A stretch of DNA of 64,000 bases from Desmodus rotundus (GCF_022682495.2 NC_071392.1:73678097-73742096); one strand, 5' to 3'; positions 22,161 through 34,125 are shown, counted from the stretch's first letter. The notes: generated from the sequence alone by a model not told the origin. Program-made: numbers and translations.

Positions 22161-24845
22161 TTTTATCTCCTTTCTCTTTTGACCATTCCTACACTGAACT
22201 GCCTTGGGGAATTTTCATTAAAGGAACCAGAAGCAAAAGCTAGTAAAATCTGTTCCTACAGAATAGATCCCAACCTAATTAAGTGAAACATGGAGAAAGG
22301 GTTTTGACTAAACTCTGAAGAGAAGATTATACACATACAGAGGGTAGTGAAAATCAATTGTGCCCATTATTGGAACACCAGGCAGACCATAAAAAAGAAT
22401 ATTTTAAGGTCTGCTTCTATTTTCAAAAGGCTAAGTTAGTATTCTGTAATCACAAATCACAAATCACAAAAAAGAATTTTGAAGACTCTCCTTGTCCTAT
22501 AGATTTGTGGTGGGGAATATACCTGGGCACAGCCCTCAGCATCGGAGGTTAAGGATCCTGTGACTCCTACCTCCACAGCTGTCTGTCTCCTCACCTTGAA
22601 CCAGCACTGAGATGTAGCACATATCTCCCCTCGGATAACGGGGGCAAGCCCCTCACCAAGCATCACCTCCCTGACGAGGCATCTCTCTGAGGGTGTCACT
22701 CTGTTTAAGGCAGTCTGTCAGGCAAGGAAGGGACAGTGACAGCAAAACACTTGTAAGTGGGATCTAGTGATAAAACAGCAGTAGTATTTTTGGATACTGA
22801 GAATTAATATTTTTCTTGCAGGAACTATGAATGGCAACATTTCCTTGGCCAGTCTCAAAAATGTCAATTCATTTCTTTGTTAATACAAATGTTTGCCTCC
22901 TTGGTTCTCTGATAGGCAGATGAGGGGGTGGAGAGGGAGAGGAGAACCATTATTGCCTTGTAAGTATCCAAAGATGGTTCATTTTACTTTATGGTAGAGT
23001 GGACAAATTTGTATTAATCCTCTGTTGCCCTAATCATCATCATAAATCAGGAAACAAGAATCACAAAGTCCAATTACCATTCAAAGTAGATACAGGAAGG
23101 AAATTAAAGCTCCCTTTCTAAGTGGAAGAAAGGGCATTTCCACAGAGCTTCCTAAGGGAATGCACCCTCTGCTGAACAGTACATTATTGAAAAGGAGATA
23201 AGCAATTGTGTGATGTACAATTGCCAACACTTTCTAGTCTTTCAACTTCTCTTCTAAATGCTTACAAGGAATAATATCTTCACATTTTTCAAAAAGCTGC
23301 TACAGAAGAAAGCCATTTACATTTATAAGTATTGCAAATACAGCAGTTATTATTTTAAGAAGAGAGACAGAGACCAAGAGAAACAGAGAGACTGGAGTCT
23401 TGGCCTAGGGACCCCACGCCTTCTTCCTTTAAGGACCTAAAGCCAAAGAATTACTGCAGAGATCATTTTAAACACATAAACTTCTAAGAAGTATAAGCCT
23501 AAACTGTCCAATTATTTTCTCTCCTTAGTAATTCTATTTTTCTGCTACTAAAGGTAGCAACTCAGTGATACTAACTTCCAGCAATTCAGTTACATATTAC
23601 TGATCAATTTAGTTACTAGCTATACAGCTGTGGGTGGCATAAAAGGAAAAAGGGAATCGATCCGGTTGTTTGGACAGTTGATCTACCACAATGAATCAAA
23701 GTGGTAGATCTCCTAACCCTGTGAAATTGTACCTAAAGTAAACAGCCCTATGTAAACTTTATTTAGACAAAGGCAACATCCATCTATAATCTCAAAAGAA
23801 AATCTGCTGCCGATCATATTTTAACATAGAGAACTCAGCTCTTCAAAAACACCCACCAATTTTAGAAAATAGATTAATTTAGCCACACAGTTAATAACTT
23901 CTAGTTATTGTTCATTGAGCTAAATTCAACTAATTTTTAAGTTGGTAAATATATTATAAAATTAGATTCAGATTAGAAAGAATACTACAGAACACAATTA
24001 AAAGATATGGACAATTTTTATCTCTCTGGCTGTCGAAGGATTTTTTAAATTTTTTGTTTCCTGCTATTCCAGCTGTATAACTGAGTCAAATTCTGATGGA
24101 ACAATATGTCGTCCACATCTAAGTCCTATGTTTTAGGCAATTAATAATTGGCAACAATATATAAATTGCACTTATCCGTTCTGCCTTCCCCGTCTAGGAG
24201 CTGCTGGCTCACATGATGGTAATTCATAGTTAAAACTGTATTTGGATATTCTTAAAATCATAGCACTTACTACCTTTCTCTGCAATGATGGTATTTCTTT
24301 TAACTTGAATTTTATTATGGCTGCATTGGTCACTGGATGGTAAATATCTGAATTTTAGAATAGTTCTCCAAGTATAGTTCCACTGAACCTATGAGGATTT
24401 TCTAGATGTTTGAAAAATCAATCCTTTAGTCATTAAAAAATGGAGAAGTAGTTAAAGTATATAATGTCAATTTCTACTATAACCACCCTCCAAAAAAAGA
24501 GAGAAAAATTGAATGACTGGAATGACTCTCCAAACCAAAGAACGCATCACAGATTGCTCCCCAGCAGAGAAAGAGAAATGAGGCATCTAGGGGACGGTGA
24601 CAGAAGAAGAGCAAAGGAATCAGCCACTGGCAAAGGCAAGTGAGACTAGATCAAGCGCACAGTCTCCATGTTCACTTCTTCTAGGAAGAATCACGTGAAC
24701 CAGGAAAAAAAGACATCAGTGACTGAGAACTTCTTTTAGTAGTCACTAAAATCCCATTGATTTTAATGCAAGAATAGTATGCCTTTCTATAGATTTTATT
24801 TCTCCAACCACCTAAATTTTACAGATTTTATAAAACCTAAGAGGC
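22161..24845. other. Long unique-looking stretch
   Basis: Nothing nameable except a perfect 10-base inverted repeat at 23680-23710. CACAAAT repeats three times near 22450-22470. Frames here are short. Confidence 0.35.
23680..23710. repeat. Perfect 10-bp inverted repeat
   Basis: GATCTACCAC (23680-23689), an 11-base loop, then GTGGTAGATC (23701-23710). It could form a cruciform or a hairpin in RNA. No flanking element explains it. Confidence 0.8.
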
Positions 24846-25020
24846 AATAATACAGTATAGTGATCTGAGTTCAAAACCTAACTCTCCCAGTTAATTGCTC
24901 TAAACCTCAATTTCCCCATCTGTAAAATGGGAATGATAATACCTAATCATGGTAACGCATTTTTAAGTGACTTGCAAAAAGCCTGCCTTAGGTAGCCCTC
25001 AATTATGGTAATAATATGAT
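24846..25020 (+). mobile_element. MIR SINE
   Basis: Contains CTGAGTTCAAAACCTAACTC, CAATTTCCCCATCTGTAAAA and TGGGAATGATAATACCTAAT, the MIR core in sense orientation. It decays towards the 3' end. Confidence 0.85.
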
Positions 25021-25235
25021 GTATTAAATATGAAAATATTAACTGACTTCTAGAAATGCCCCCATGTCCTTTCCTGCATGTGCTACCACTTGTGAGTAGC
25101 AACACACTTCCACTTAAAGGGGACAGTTTTTCTCTAGTACTCAGAAGGAATACTTCTTCCTTTATGTTTTCAGTAGCACTTTGCCTTTCCAAGCTATTTT
25201 CTTCAGGATTTCTCCACTTTTGTCATGGATGTTTG

Positions 25236-25660
25236 TTCTTTTTTTTTTTTTTTTTTTATCTTTCTTTTTTTTTTAATTTATTTATTGTTATTTAATTACA
25301 GTTGTATGCCTTTTCCCCCATCCCTTCACCCCACCCCAGGTGAACCCACTTCCCTCCCCCCTCTCCACCCTCCCCCTTGGATTTGTTCATGTGTCCTTTA
25401 TAGTAGTTCCTGTAATCCCCTCTACCCACTGTCCCCGCCCCCACCCCCCACCCCCGCCCTTGCTATTGTTACATTGTTCTTAACTTCAATGTCTCTGGTT
25501 ATATTTTGTTTGCTTTTTCCTTCTATTGCTTATGTTCCAGTTAAAGGTGAGATCATATGGTATTTGTCCCTCACTACCTGGCTTATTTCACTTAGCATAA
25601 TGCTCTCCAGTTTCATCCATGCTGTTGCAAAGGGTATAAGCTCCTTCTTTATTGAGAATG
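25236..25660 (-). mobile_element. 5'-truncated L1 3' end with long tail
   Basis: A long T-run (25236-25275, the antisense poly(A) tail) is followed by TTTAATTACAGTTGTATGCC, a C-rich 3' UTR, and GAGATCATATGGTATTTGTC with CACTTAGCATAATGCTCTCC near the truncation point. The long tail suggests a relatively young copy. The 234-codon plus-strand frame here is a reading of antisense L1 and not a gene. Confidence 0.88.
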
Positions 25661-26525
25661 AAAGTAAAATGTTTACCAACTTTATTTATTCATCTATTAT
25701 TTACAGTTTCTTATTATCACACAGCATATTTTTAGTCTTCATTACCAATGAATGCCAACAACCCTCATGCCATTGGTGGAGCCTTGTGGTATCTGTGCAA
25801 ATGGACACTGAGAATTCCTTCCACCCGTACAGAAAAGACGAAGGTGCATTTCCGAACCTGGAGACTGGAAAGGGGAATTTCCCTTTCCACATATTCATAA
25901 CTGGTGATAGTCAAAACCTAAAACCATGATTAGTTCTCCTTTATGTTTAGACTATTAATTTTACATTTCAAAGGTATGTTGTGTTAGCTCAGAATAAAAA
26001 GGCTTTGATCATCTCATCAAATAAAAACTGTAAAATTGAATTCAAGGAGACAGACCCAAAAAAATCTCCTTGGCTGATGAAAATTTCCAACTTTAAATCC
26101 ATGGTCATCCCTCATGTAATATTTACACAGCTCCACAGAATCGCGTTTGCTCATTAAAGTGAGGCCCTCCAAAAATAGTAGTTTCAATGTGGTTTTTCTA
26201 TATATTATAAAATTTCAGAATATTAAAAGCCACAACATCTGAAGGGCATTTCAGAAAAGAACTTGGTAATTTGTCAGGAATATATTCCTGACAATGCCTG
26301 TGACTTCGAAATATCTCTGCATCTAGAGAAGAATATTTCAAGTGTTTCTTTTGATATGAAAGTCTTTTCTCCAAGGCTAAGCCTGTAAATAGTCATTTTC
26401 AGAAAAGATGGAATTTAGTCAAATATGGAATTGGTTTTAAATCACTGTATGTCTAATCATTTGCTTGACTAAATTGATAGCTTGTCAATTCAGTTAACAG
26501 CTGCCATCTTTCTACAGCATTGCTG
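25661..26525. other. Unique-looking sequence, nothing recognised
   Basis: AT-rich, with no repeat or gene identified. Confidence 0.35.
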
Positions 26526-26529
26526 GTGC

Positions 26530-26640
26530 ATATTCTCATGAGGATTAAATAAAGTAAGATTGATTAACATGCCTAGCACAGGGTGTGGCACATAGTAAAC
26601 ACTCATATATGGCCACAGTTGATATTTTAATAGCAATTAT
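26530..26640 (+). mobile_element. MIR 3' end
   Basis: Contains ATGAGGATTAAATAAAGTAA, CATGCCTAGCACAGGGTGTG and GCACATAGTAAACACTCATA, the 3' third of MIR. Confidence 0.8.
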
Positions 26641-26721
26641 TGCACAATTGCTGTAAAACTGAGGGAAAGAGAAAATGACCTGCTCAGTATTAGCCAGCAG
26701 GAGTTTCCACTGTTTTCTGGG

Positions 26722-27062
26722 GCATTTCTTTCTTTTTATTTATTTATTTTTTTTTAATCCTCACCTGAGGACATTTTTTTTTCATTGCTTTTAGAAAGAG
26801 AGGAAGGGACAGAGGAAGGGAGTGAGAGAAACTTCAATGGGAGAGAGAAGCATCCGGTGGTTGCCTCCCACATGTGCCCAGACTGGGGATCGTACAACCC
26901 AGATGTGGGGATAGGGGGTTGCACACACCCGCACACGGACTAGGAATCGAACCTGCAACCTAGGTATGTGCCCTGACCAGGAATTAAACCAGCAACATTT
27001 CCGATACAGGATGATGCTCCAACCAACTGAGCCACACCAGCCAGGGCCTGTAGCATTTCTTT
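26722..27062 (-). mobile_element. Long VES-type SINE with exact target-site duplication
   Basis: GCATTTCTTT at 26722-26731 and 27053-27062 brackets a minus-strand SINE. Its head is at 27049 (GCCCTGGCTGGTGTGGCTCA on the minus strand) and its A-rich tail is the T-run at 26735-26755. At about 320 bases it is longer than the other copies. Extra sequence in the middle (about 26880-26960) repeats the 'GGTTGCA...GATCGA' kind of text. Confidence 0.92.
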
Positions 27063-27149
27063 ATTCATCATTAGTGATGACGCAGCAATTGAGATTTAAT
27101 ATTTTTCCCTTTTTAATTGAGAAAATAGAGCTAGTAGCTGTTGAATTGG

Positions 27150-27400
27150 CCTCCCTGTTTTCACCACAGCCCTCATTCTCTCCATTCTCCACACATCACT
27201 CAAAGTCATGTACTAGCACGTACATCAGGCCCACGCCCTCTCCTGACTGAACTCTCCAAAGACAAGTCTTCACACCGAAAATAAAATCCTACTCCGTCCT
27301 GTGGCCCCTGAGGCCTCCCAGGAACCAATCCCTGACCCTGTCTCATGCCATTCTTCCCTCCTTCTAGTCACGTCGGCCTTGTTTGCTTGTTTTTTTTTTA
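27150..27400 (+). mobile_element. L2 LINE, left part of an interrupted copy
   Basis: L2-like text, in sense: TCCTACTCCGTCCTGTGGCC (27288), CATGCCATTCTTCCCTCCTT. It continues after the L1 at 27870. Confidence 0.6.
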
Positions 27401-27466
27401 AGTTTGTACTGTGTTTTATTTAAAACTGTATTAAGAGTTTACCATTTTGAAAAATCAGTGATAACA

Positions 27467-27869
27467 ATCCTCTTTTTTTTCAATTACAGTTTACTTTCCA
27501 TTTTATTTTGTATTGGTTTCAGATGTACAGCTTTATGGTTAGACAAGAATATCAGTGTTCCCCCTGGTATCTCCAGTACCCAACTGGCATCATACTAGTT
27601 ATTGCCATACTATTGACTACGTTCCCTGTGCTGTACTTTACATCCCTGTAACTATTCTGTAAATACCAATCTCTACTCCTTAATCCCTTCACCATTTTCA
27701 CCCGGCCTCCCAACCTCCTCCCCTCTGGCAACCACCAGTCCACTCTCTGTGTGTATGAGTCTGTTTCAATGTTGTTGGTTCATTAATTTTGTTCTTTAGA
27801 TTCCACATATGAGTAGAATCATATGGTGTTTATCTTTTTCTGACTGACTTATTTTACTAAGCGTGGTAC
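27467..27869 (-). mobile_element. L1 3' end inserted in L2
   Basis: A T-run at 27472, then antisense L1 3' text: ATTGGTTTCAGATGTACAGC, CTGTAACTATTCTGTAAATA, TTAGATTCCACATATGAGTA, GACTTATTTTACTAAGCGTG. The L2 on either side continues in one orientation. Confidence 0.85.
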
Positions 27870-28140
27870 CACTGGCCTTTTTTACGTTCCTTGCCTTGGC
27901 CAAGCCTGTTCCCTCCTCAGGGCCTTAGCCTGTACCAGTGCCTTTGCCTGCACAGCTCACCACTCTTGTCTTACTTCCTTTCATGAAGATTTTAGCTCAA
28001 AACCAACTTCTTCAGGGTGACCTTGCCCATTTCCTTACCTAGAAAGTGTCTCCCTCCCACAATCCCACTGCCCTCTCCATCATACTCTGTCACCCATTCT
28101 ATTTTATTTCCTTTACTCCTGCCTATAATTATTTTTTATG
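27870..28140 (+). mobile_element. L2 LINE, right part
   Basis: Continues the L2: CCTCAGGGCCTTAGCCTGTA, GTGCCTTTGCCTGCACAGCT, TTTTAGCTCAAAACCAACTT, CTTCAGGGTGACCTTGCCCA, CACTGCCCTCTCCATCATAC. The phrase matches the L2 3' untranslated/ORF end closely. Confidence 0.8.
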
Positions 28141-28504
28141 GAACCCATTTAGAGAGATCTCTACTTATGGGACATAAATAGAAAACACCTCCCCTAAAAG
28201 TACCATGCCAAATTCCTTTCTCAAGAGGAAACAGGTTCCTCGGGGCATCTTGGCCAAACTCCATAGCTTTATAGCCACTTGTGGCTGGCTTTGATATTTA
28301 AGACTTGGCTCTCTTCATTTTCAAATACACATCTCAAAGTTAATTCAAAGCCACCCTCTTTCTCTTCCCCATCACAGGCCAGACCTTAGGATTTATGGTA
28401 GTGAATGGAGTGAAATCCTCTGCCCTCAGATGCTGTGTTCTCGGGGAGCCCAAATCTCACCACCACATCCAGGAGAAAAGCTGCACAAAGATAAAGAGAA
28501 AGGA
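28141..28504. other. Unique-looking sequence, nothing recognised
   Basis: No repeat or gene was identified. Confidence 0.4.
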
Positions 28505-28505
28505 G

Positions 28506-28581
28506 CTCTCTCTCTCTCCCTCCCTCCCTCCCTCCCTCCCTCCCTCTCTCCCTCCCTCCCTCTCTCCCTCTCTCTCTCTTT
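28506..28581 (+). repeat. CT/CCCT polypyrimidine microsatellite
   Basis: An uninterrupted pyrimidine strand of CTCT and CCCT units, 76 bases long. Open frames across it on both strands are repeat artefacts. Confidence 0.97.
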
Positions 28582-29090
28582 TTGTTTGACTTCTAGGATA
28601 CAACAGTATCTTTCCTCTATGCTCCTCCTCACCAAAGTGTGATGTTTCAGTTCACTTTTTATTTCTACTACGAGCTGCTAGTTTAGGAATCAAAAGCTAC
28701 CGCATTTTTAGTTCACTAGTTTGTTTGCTCATTCACTCACATGAGCAGCCATGTATTAGGCATTTAGTGCCAGGCAGGTGCTCTTGTAGGGACATGTGCA
28801 AACATTTCTTAGACTCCCTTGTATCTTCAACATTCACTTCTTTCTTCTCTTGCAAGTCATGTACAACTCACTGGCAGTCAATATCCTGTCTAAAGGCAGT
28901 CCGCAAGATAGCCGGCCAGAAGCAAATTCTATTATCTTGGTTTAGCAAAATCTTTATAATTCTAAAAAATAGAGGAGCTAGTCTTGCTCTCAGTAAAAAC
29001 AGCTAGAGCTGCTTTACTTTAACAATTGAAGTCATGTCAATTCTAGATGACTCTGAGAGCAAGGGAGGCTCCTTGTCAGATAAGCTATCA
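28582..29090. other. Unique-looking sequence, weak L2-like start
   Basis: TTGCTCATTCACTCACATGA to GCCAGGCAGGTGCTCTTGTA (28725-28790) faintly resembles an antisense L2 3' end. The rest is unrecognised. Confidence 0.3.
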
Positions 29091-29096
29091 TTTTTA

Positions 29097-29280
29097 ACAA
29101 ACTTTATTTTTTAAACAGGTTTAGGTTTATGGCAAAATTGAGAGGAAGATACAGGGATTTCCCATATACCCCCTGCCTCCACACAGGCACAGCCTTCCCC
29201 ACCACCCTCAAAGGGAATCTCTTGATGTGCCATCTCTTTTCTGTGTCTTATTTTGATTCACGATGGTTCTGACTAAGGGG
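29097..29280 (-). mobile_element. Old L1 fragment
   Basis: AAACAGGTTTAGGTTTATGG, AAAATTGAGAGGAAGATACA and TTCCCATATACCCCCTGCCT are typical antisense text of old mammalian L1 elements. Confidence 0.75.
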
Positions 29281-30745
29281 CCCACTGAGATGAGGACTGG
29301 GGTTTTCTGAGGGAAGCACCCTCATGCTTACCTTTCCAGGGAGCAGCCATGACACCTTTGCCTTTCCCCAAGCAAACAGCCCCAAGACTTGGTCCAGCTC
29401 CTGCACTCGGCTGCTCCTCAAATGTCTACAAATACAATCACACCACCAACTGCAGGCCTCTTGCACCGCTTCCCTTTAAGGGCTGCCAGTAACCAGGATG
29501 GTTTAAGGACAACCCTATCTTCCCAGGCACACCGCCTTCCTGGGTTTTGCCAGTGCACCTCTGGGCTCTACCATGAGACGCACGTCCCCTAATCTTCAGT
29601 GGTACACATCAAACACCCAGTCCTTAACCTCTTTCAAGAGGGATAAGGGATGGAGCCTTACTACTAGGCTCCAATCACATTCTCACAAGCTCTTCTCCCA
29701 CTCTACTCCATGGCAGCATCAACGAAGGCCTACATATTTCACCAGGAATGAGATGTTAGTCCGCCATTCTGGTGACACCCCCAATATTTGTTCACTCAGA
29801 GCCCTGATCACTTGGCTCCAAGGAGGAGAAAGGATCTACCTCCTCTTTCTCATGGGGAGGGAAAGAAATAGCCAGGCTCTGAATATACACTCCCCAAAAG
29901 GCTGACGTCCCCACCCTCACAGTCTTCTTATTTTGATCGGTGAGAGTTGGCTTAGTAGTCAAGCTCATTCTTACACAGGGCCTCTCAGTAAGCACTGAAG
30001 GCGGGTTGTTCCAGGGTCCAGCAACACCCTGAACTTAGAAGCACACAGAGTTCTTCATGTCTTCAGCTTTGAGCCCAATTCCAGGACTAAGGGAGAAATA
30101 CCACTGCCACACATTGATTTATTCTCTGTCAATCTCAATTCATTCCTTTCTTAATCTCCACCATTTCTGTCTACCCTCAGAACCTAGAAAAGTGTTTTTA
30201 ACAATGGATTTGCTAACTGAATCTTGTTTTGAACTTTTCTAAAACAAGGAGTAAAGTGCATCATAAGGAAACTCATGGTGAATGGCCCTAGTGATTCAAA
30301 ATCGAAAGAATCTTATTTTTAATTAGCTAAAATGTTCATCCATTTTATTGTATTTCTGCCCAATACAACAGAATAACACTTTTCCCACATGGCATCCCTT
30401 TTAAAGGTTCCCAGATAGACATGGTGACTCTGACTTCTTTGTTTCTTATGTCACATAGTTCCCAGACCCACTGACCATCTTGGCTGCCCTGCTTTGAAGC
30501 ATTAATATTCTTTTTAAGATGTGGTCTACCAGTGAAGAGCAGCGGACCCTCACTTCCTGAGAGCTGGACGCTCCTTTTCTGTTAATGCAGCTTACACTCA
30601 CATTAGGATTTAGTCATTTGGTGTGTGGGGTTAATTTTTCAGTAGAGAAACCACGTAGGTGCCTCACATTACATGTGTGGTCAACAACCTCAGATATTCT
30701 TATAGGAACTGCTGCCAAGTCAGACCTTCACCTCCCACCCTGGCT
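29281..30745. other. Unique-looking sequence, nothing recognised
   Basis: Slightly GC-richer to about 29900, with several unconnected short frames (longest 110 codons, 29573-29905, plus). No domain or splice context was seen. Confidence 0.35.
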
Positions 30746-30749
30746 TAAG

Positions 30750-31080
30750 TGCCTTTTTCAAATATAAATGTTGAATTTTATATTTAGCTCCATTACATAT
30801 CCTCCTTTTGTTTTTATCCTTTTGTTCCAGTCTCCAGACGCTTTCAAAATTTGATATTATATTGAGATTCTAAATTTGTCATTACCTGCAAATTTGACAA
30901 ACATATTTTCTATATCTTCATTTAAACCACAATTTTTGTTCAATGATCTGCAGAGAATTGAGCCAAGTTGGAGCCCCAGGGTGACCTAGAGGCCTCTGTT
31001 TTGACTGGCACTTTGTGAATATGGCTGCTCACCCAACAGCAAATCCACCCAATCTACCTAATGTTGCCCTTGGCAGCCCA
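30750..31080 (+). mobile_element. Ancient repeat resembling a CR1/L3-clade LINE
   Basis: The phrases ATTACCTGCAAATTTGACAA, ATATCTTCATTTAAACCACA, AGAATTGAGCCAAGTTGGAG and CACCCAATCTACCTAATGTT follow the order of an old mammalian CR1-like repeat ('...TCTGCAAATTTGATAAGCAT...'). The family name is uncertain. Confidence 0.45.
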
Positions 31081-31097
31081 CATTCTAACATCAATCA

Positions 31098-31138
31098 ATC
31101 AGTCTCTCTCTCTCCTCCTCTCTCTCTCTCTCTCTCTT
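31098..31138 (+). repeat. TC microsatellite
   Basis: A (TC)n tract with one CCTC interruption. Confidence 0.95.
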
Positions 31139-31563
31139 GTGTGGTCTTACAAACTCTGGAGCTTTTAAGAAACGCTCTAGTGAAATAAAAATACATCTAC
31201 AACAGTCCCATGGTTTACTGGTTACATCACCTTATCCTCAAAGATATGTAAGTTAGTACAATATATGTATAGTTAGCTGATTTTCCTCATTTAAAAAAAT
31301 CATTAAATTATTTTCTAAATTGTCATAAATTATCCTGATTAACATCAGTATTGTTGATTTAATCCTCCAAAAGTTTTATACCTTTTTGAAAATCTGGATA
31401 TCTGTCCATCTTCAGACTCCTCTTAAGCTCCATACATGTCTACAGACCCCACCATTTCCAGGGCCAAGTCTTCACATTCCTTTAGTATGTGGGAAAGTCT
31501 ATGTCTGAGCCTAGACCTTCAGTGGCTAGATCTTCTATTTTCTCCTCATTTGTCTTAGAAAAT
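31139..31563. other. Unique-looking sequence, nothing recognised
   Basis: No repeat or gene was identified. Confidence 0.4.
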
Positions 31564-31564
31564 G

Positions 31565-31925
31565 AATTAGTCATCTCTGACTGCCAAGACAAAACACCAC
31601 ACACTGGGGGCTTAAACAGAAGACATTCATTTTCTCACAGTTCTAGAGGATGAACACCCCAGGACAGGTTGCCGGCAAGGGCACATTCCGGTAAGAGCCC
31701 TCTTCCTAGCTTGCATATGGCCACCTTCTGGCTGTGTCCTCACACGGCACAGAGAGAAAGGGCCACAGAGGTCTCTCCAGTGTCTCTTCTCATAAGGACA
31801 CTAATCTCACCAAAGGGCCCCAACCTTATGACCTCATCTAAACCTAATTATCTCCCAAAGGCCCCATCTCCAAATATCACACAGAGAGGTCTTGAGAGAT
31901 ATGACTCAGCCCATATCAGGAATTA
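31565..31925 (-). mobile_element. MaLR-like LTR, antisense
   Basis: Reads like the complement of a MaLR LTR: CTGCCAAGACAAAACACCAC, TTTTCTCACAGTTCTAGAGG, GGCTGTGTCCTCACACGGCA, GTGTCTCTTCTCATAAGGAC, CTTATGACCTCATCTAAACC, TAATTATCTCCCAAAGGCCC. Same broad family as 42885-43430, in the opposite orientation. No internal sequence is attached. Confidence 0.75.
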
Positions 31926-32880
31926 ACTAGTTGTTCATATTATTTATATTGTTTGTGCTGCCCTTTCCAAACTCTGACATTTTTTCTCTGCTACAAATGA
32001 TGAAATAGAACAAAATTACTATTTTAGTTTTATTCCTTAGTAGTGAGCCTATTCTTTCATTATTACTTATTCCAAATTTAAATCTTTAAAAAGACATTTT
32101 ATGGCCCAGCATTTTTCAGAGCTACAGCTTATTTTCTTTGTAAGCCCTCCTGACACCTCTGTGCTCATCCCAGGAACTAAATCCCCAGAGGCACACTCCA
32201 ACAGATCTCACACTTTCCGCTTTGGCATTTCCCCCCGACCATGCACCAGTACTTCCCACAAGACTCCTGCCCTTCAATGCTATCACATCCACCTCAATTT
32301 CATAGGTGGCTGACTGACCTCTAGCAGAACTTCAGAAAGAGCAGTGTTCTCCACCTGCCCACTGTCTGCCCAGGACCACTCCCTGGGGCACCCGAGTTCG
32401 GCAGTCCACCACTAAAGATGACTGTTCCTTAACATCTTTCTAGCAATGTTCCTTAAAGTAAATTAAAGCTCTGCACTTTCTAAAGGTCCATTTGCTGTCT
32501 GTTTGGGGTACTTAAAAAATCAATATCAATCTTAATTCCCACTGGGGAAAAAGAGCCCAAATCGTTAACAATACATGAACATAGGAAATTTAAGAAAATA
32601 TAAAAAGACTTTTTAGCCTTGATCATCCATTCCCTTCTCAGAACTCCACTTTTTGTGATCTGGATGGCATCCAGATTTGGCGATGAGAGGGAATGAGAGA
32701 GATTTTGTAGGGACGTTTGTTTTCTATAAGGAAAGGAGGATAAGAGTTTTCTATTTTTAAATTTTGATTTTGCTTTCTTTGTTGTTGTTTTTATTTCTAT
32801 TGGAGGCTGAATTGGGAAAGATCTTTGGCTGTACAACCTGGAGAGCTTTTATCTAACACTTTTCTAAAAAACTGTTTTTT
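31926..32880. other. Unique-looking sequence with a 118-codon minus frame
   Basis: The minus-strand frame at 32836-32480 begins MYSQRSFPIQPPIEIK and is Lys/Ser-rich. I recognise no domain and see no splice or promoter context, so it is probably chance. Nothing else was identified. Confidence 0.3.
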
Positions 32881-33305
32881 AAAAGATTTTTATTTCTTCA
32901 AATTATATTTTATTGATTATGCTATTATAGTTGTCCCAATTATCCTTCTTCTCCCCACTTCACTAGAACCCCCATATCTTCAGGCAATCCCCATAACATT
33001 GTTCTTGTCCATGGCTCATATGTACAAGTTCTTTGGCTACTCCATTTCCTATACTGTACTTTACATCTGCTATTCTGTAACTGCCTATTTGTACTTCTTC
33101 ATCTCCGCCTCTCTGAACCCATTCTCCCACAACCCCCTATAATCTGCCAACCATCAAAACACTCACCATATCCATGATTCTGTCTCTGTTCTCCTTATTT
33201 GCTTAGTTTGTTTTCTAGTTTCAATTGTCAATAGATATGTATTTATTGCTATTTTATTGTTCATAGGTTTGATATTTTTCTTAAATAAGTCCCTTTAACA
33301 TTTCA

Positions 33306-34125
33306 TATAATAATGGTTTGGTGATGATAACTCCTTTAGTTTTTTCTTGTCTGGGAAGCACTTTATCTTCCATTCAATTCTAAATGATAGCTTTGCTGGC
33401 TAGAGCAATCTTGGCAGTAGGTTCCTGTTTTTCATGACTTTGAATCTCTCTTGCCAATCTCTTCTAGCCTGAAAAGTTTCTTTTGAGAAATCAGCTGACA
33501 GTCTTATGGGGACTCTCCTGTAGGGAACTAACTGCTTTTCTCTAGCTGCTTTTAAGATTCACTCCTTATCAATAACCTTTGGCATTATAATTACCATGTG
33601 TCTTGGAGTCAGCCTCTTTGCATCCGTATTGCTTGGGATCCTGTGCTTCCTGGAGTTGCATGTCTATTTCCTTCACCAAATTAGGGTTTTCTTTTATTAT
33701 TTCTTCAAATAGACTTCCAATTTCTTGCTCTTCCTTTTCTCCTTCGGGCACCCCTATGACGCAAATGTCGGAATGCTTGAGGTTGTCCCAGGGGCTCCAT
33801 ACGCTAGCCATACACACACACACACACATACATACACACATTATTCTTCTTGTTCTGATTGGTTGTTTTTTGCTTCCTTATGGTCCAAATCATTGATTTG
33901 ATTCTCAGTTTCATCCACTCAACTGTTGTTTCCCTATAAATTGTTCATTATTTCAATTAGTGTGCACTCTTTCTTACTGGATTTTTTTATGCTGTTGAGG
34001 TCCTCACTAAGTTCCTAGAGCATCCTTATAACCAGTGTTTTGAACTCTGCCTCTGATAGATTGCTTATCTCTATTTTATTTAGTTTTTTGTCTGGAGTTT
34101 TGATCTGTTCTTTCATTTGGACCAT
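33306..34125 (-). pseudogene. HAL1 ORF1p remnant, broken
   Basis: The start ATG is at 34125 (frame begins MVQMKEQIKT). Several in-frame stops follow. The RRM-like segment is readable at 33790-33700 (HSDICVIGVPEGEKEEQEIG) and an acidic 'FEEIIKENPNLVKEIDMQLQEAQ'-type stretch follows, shortened here to FEEIIKENPNLVKEID. A CA repeat (33811-33840) sits just upstream of the RRM part and has probably replaced or expanded the linker. Gene role as for the first HAL1 ORF1: trimeric RNA-binding protein. No intact protein is possible. Confidence 0.75.
33811..33840 (+). repeat. CA microsatellite inside HAL1 ORF1
   Basis: (CA)n with CATA interruptions, inside the coding part of the element. Confidence 0.9.

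Noticed and set aside
25225..25929. 234-codon plus-strand frame, the longest in the window
   Set aside because: It begins in the antisense poly(A) tail of an L1, runs through its 3' UTR and continues into flanking DNA. Phe/Leu/Pro-rich text follows from the T- and C-rich DNA.
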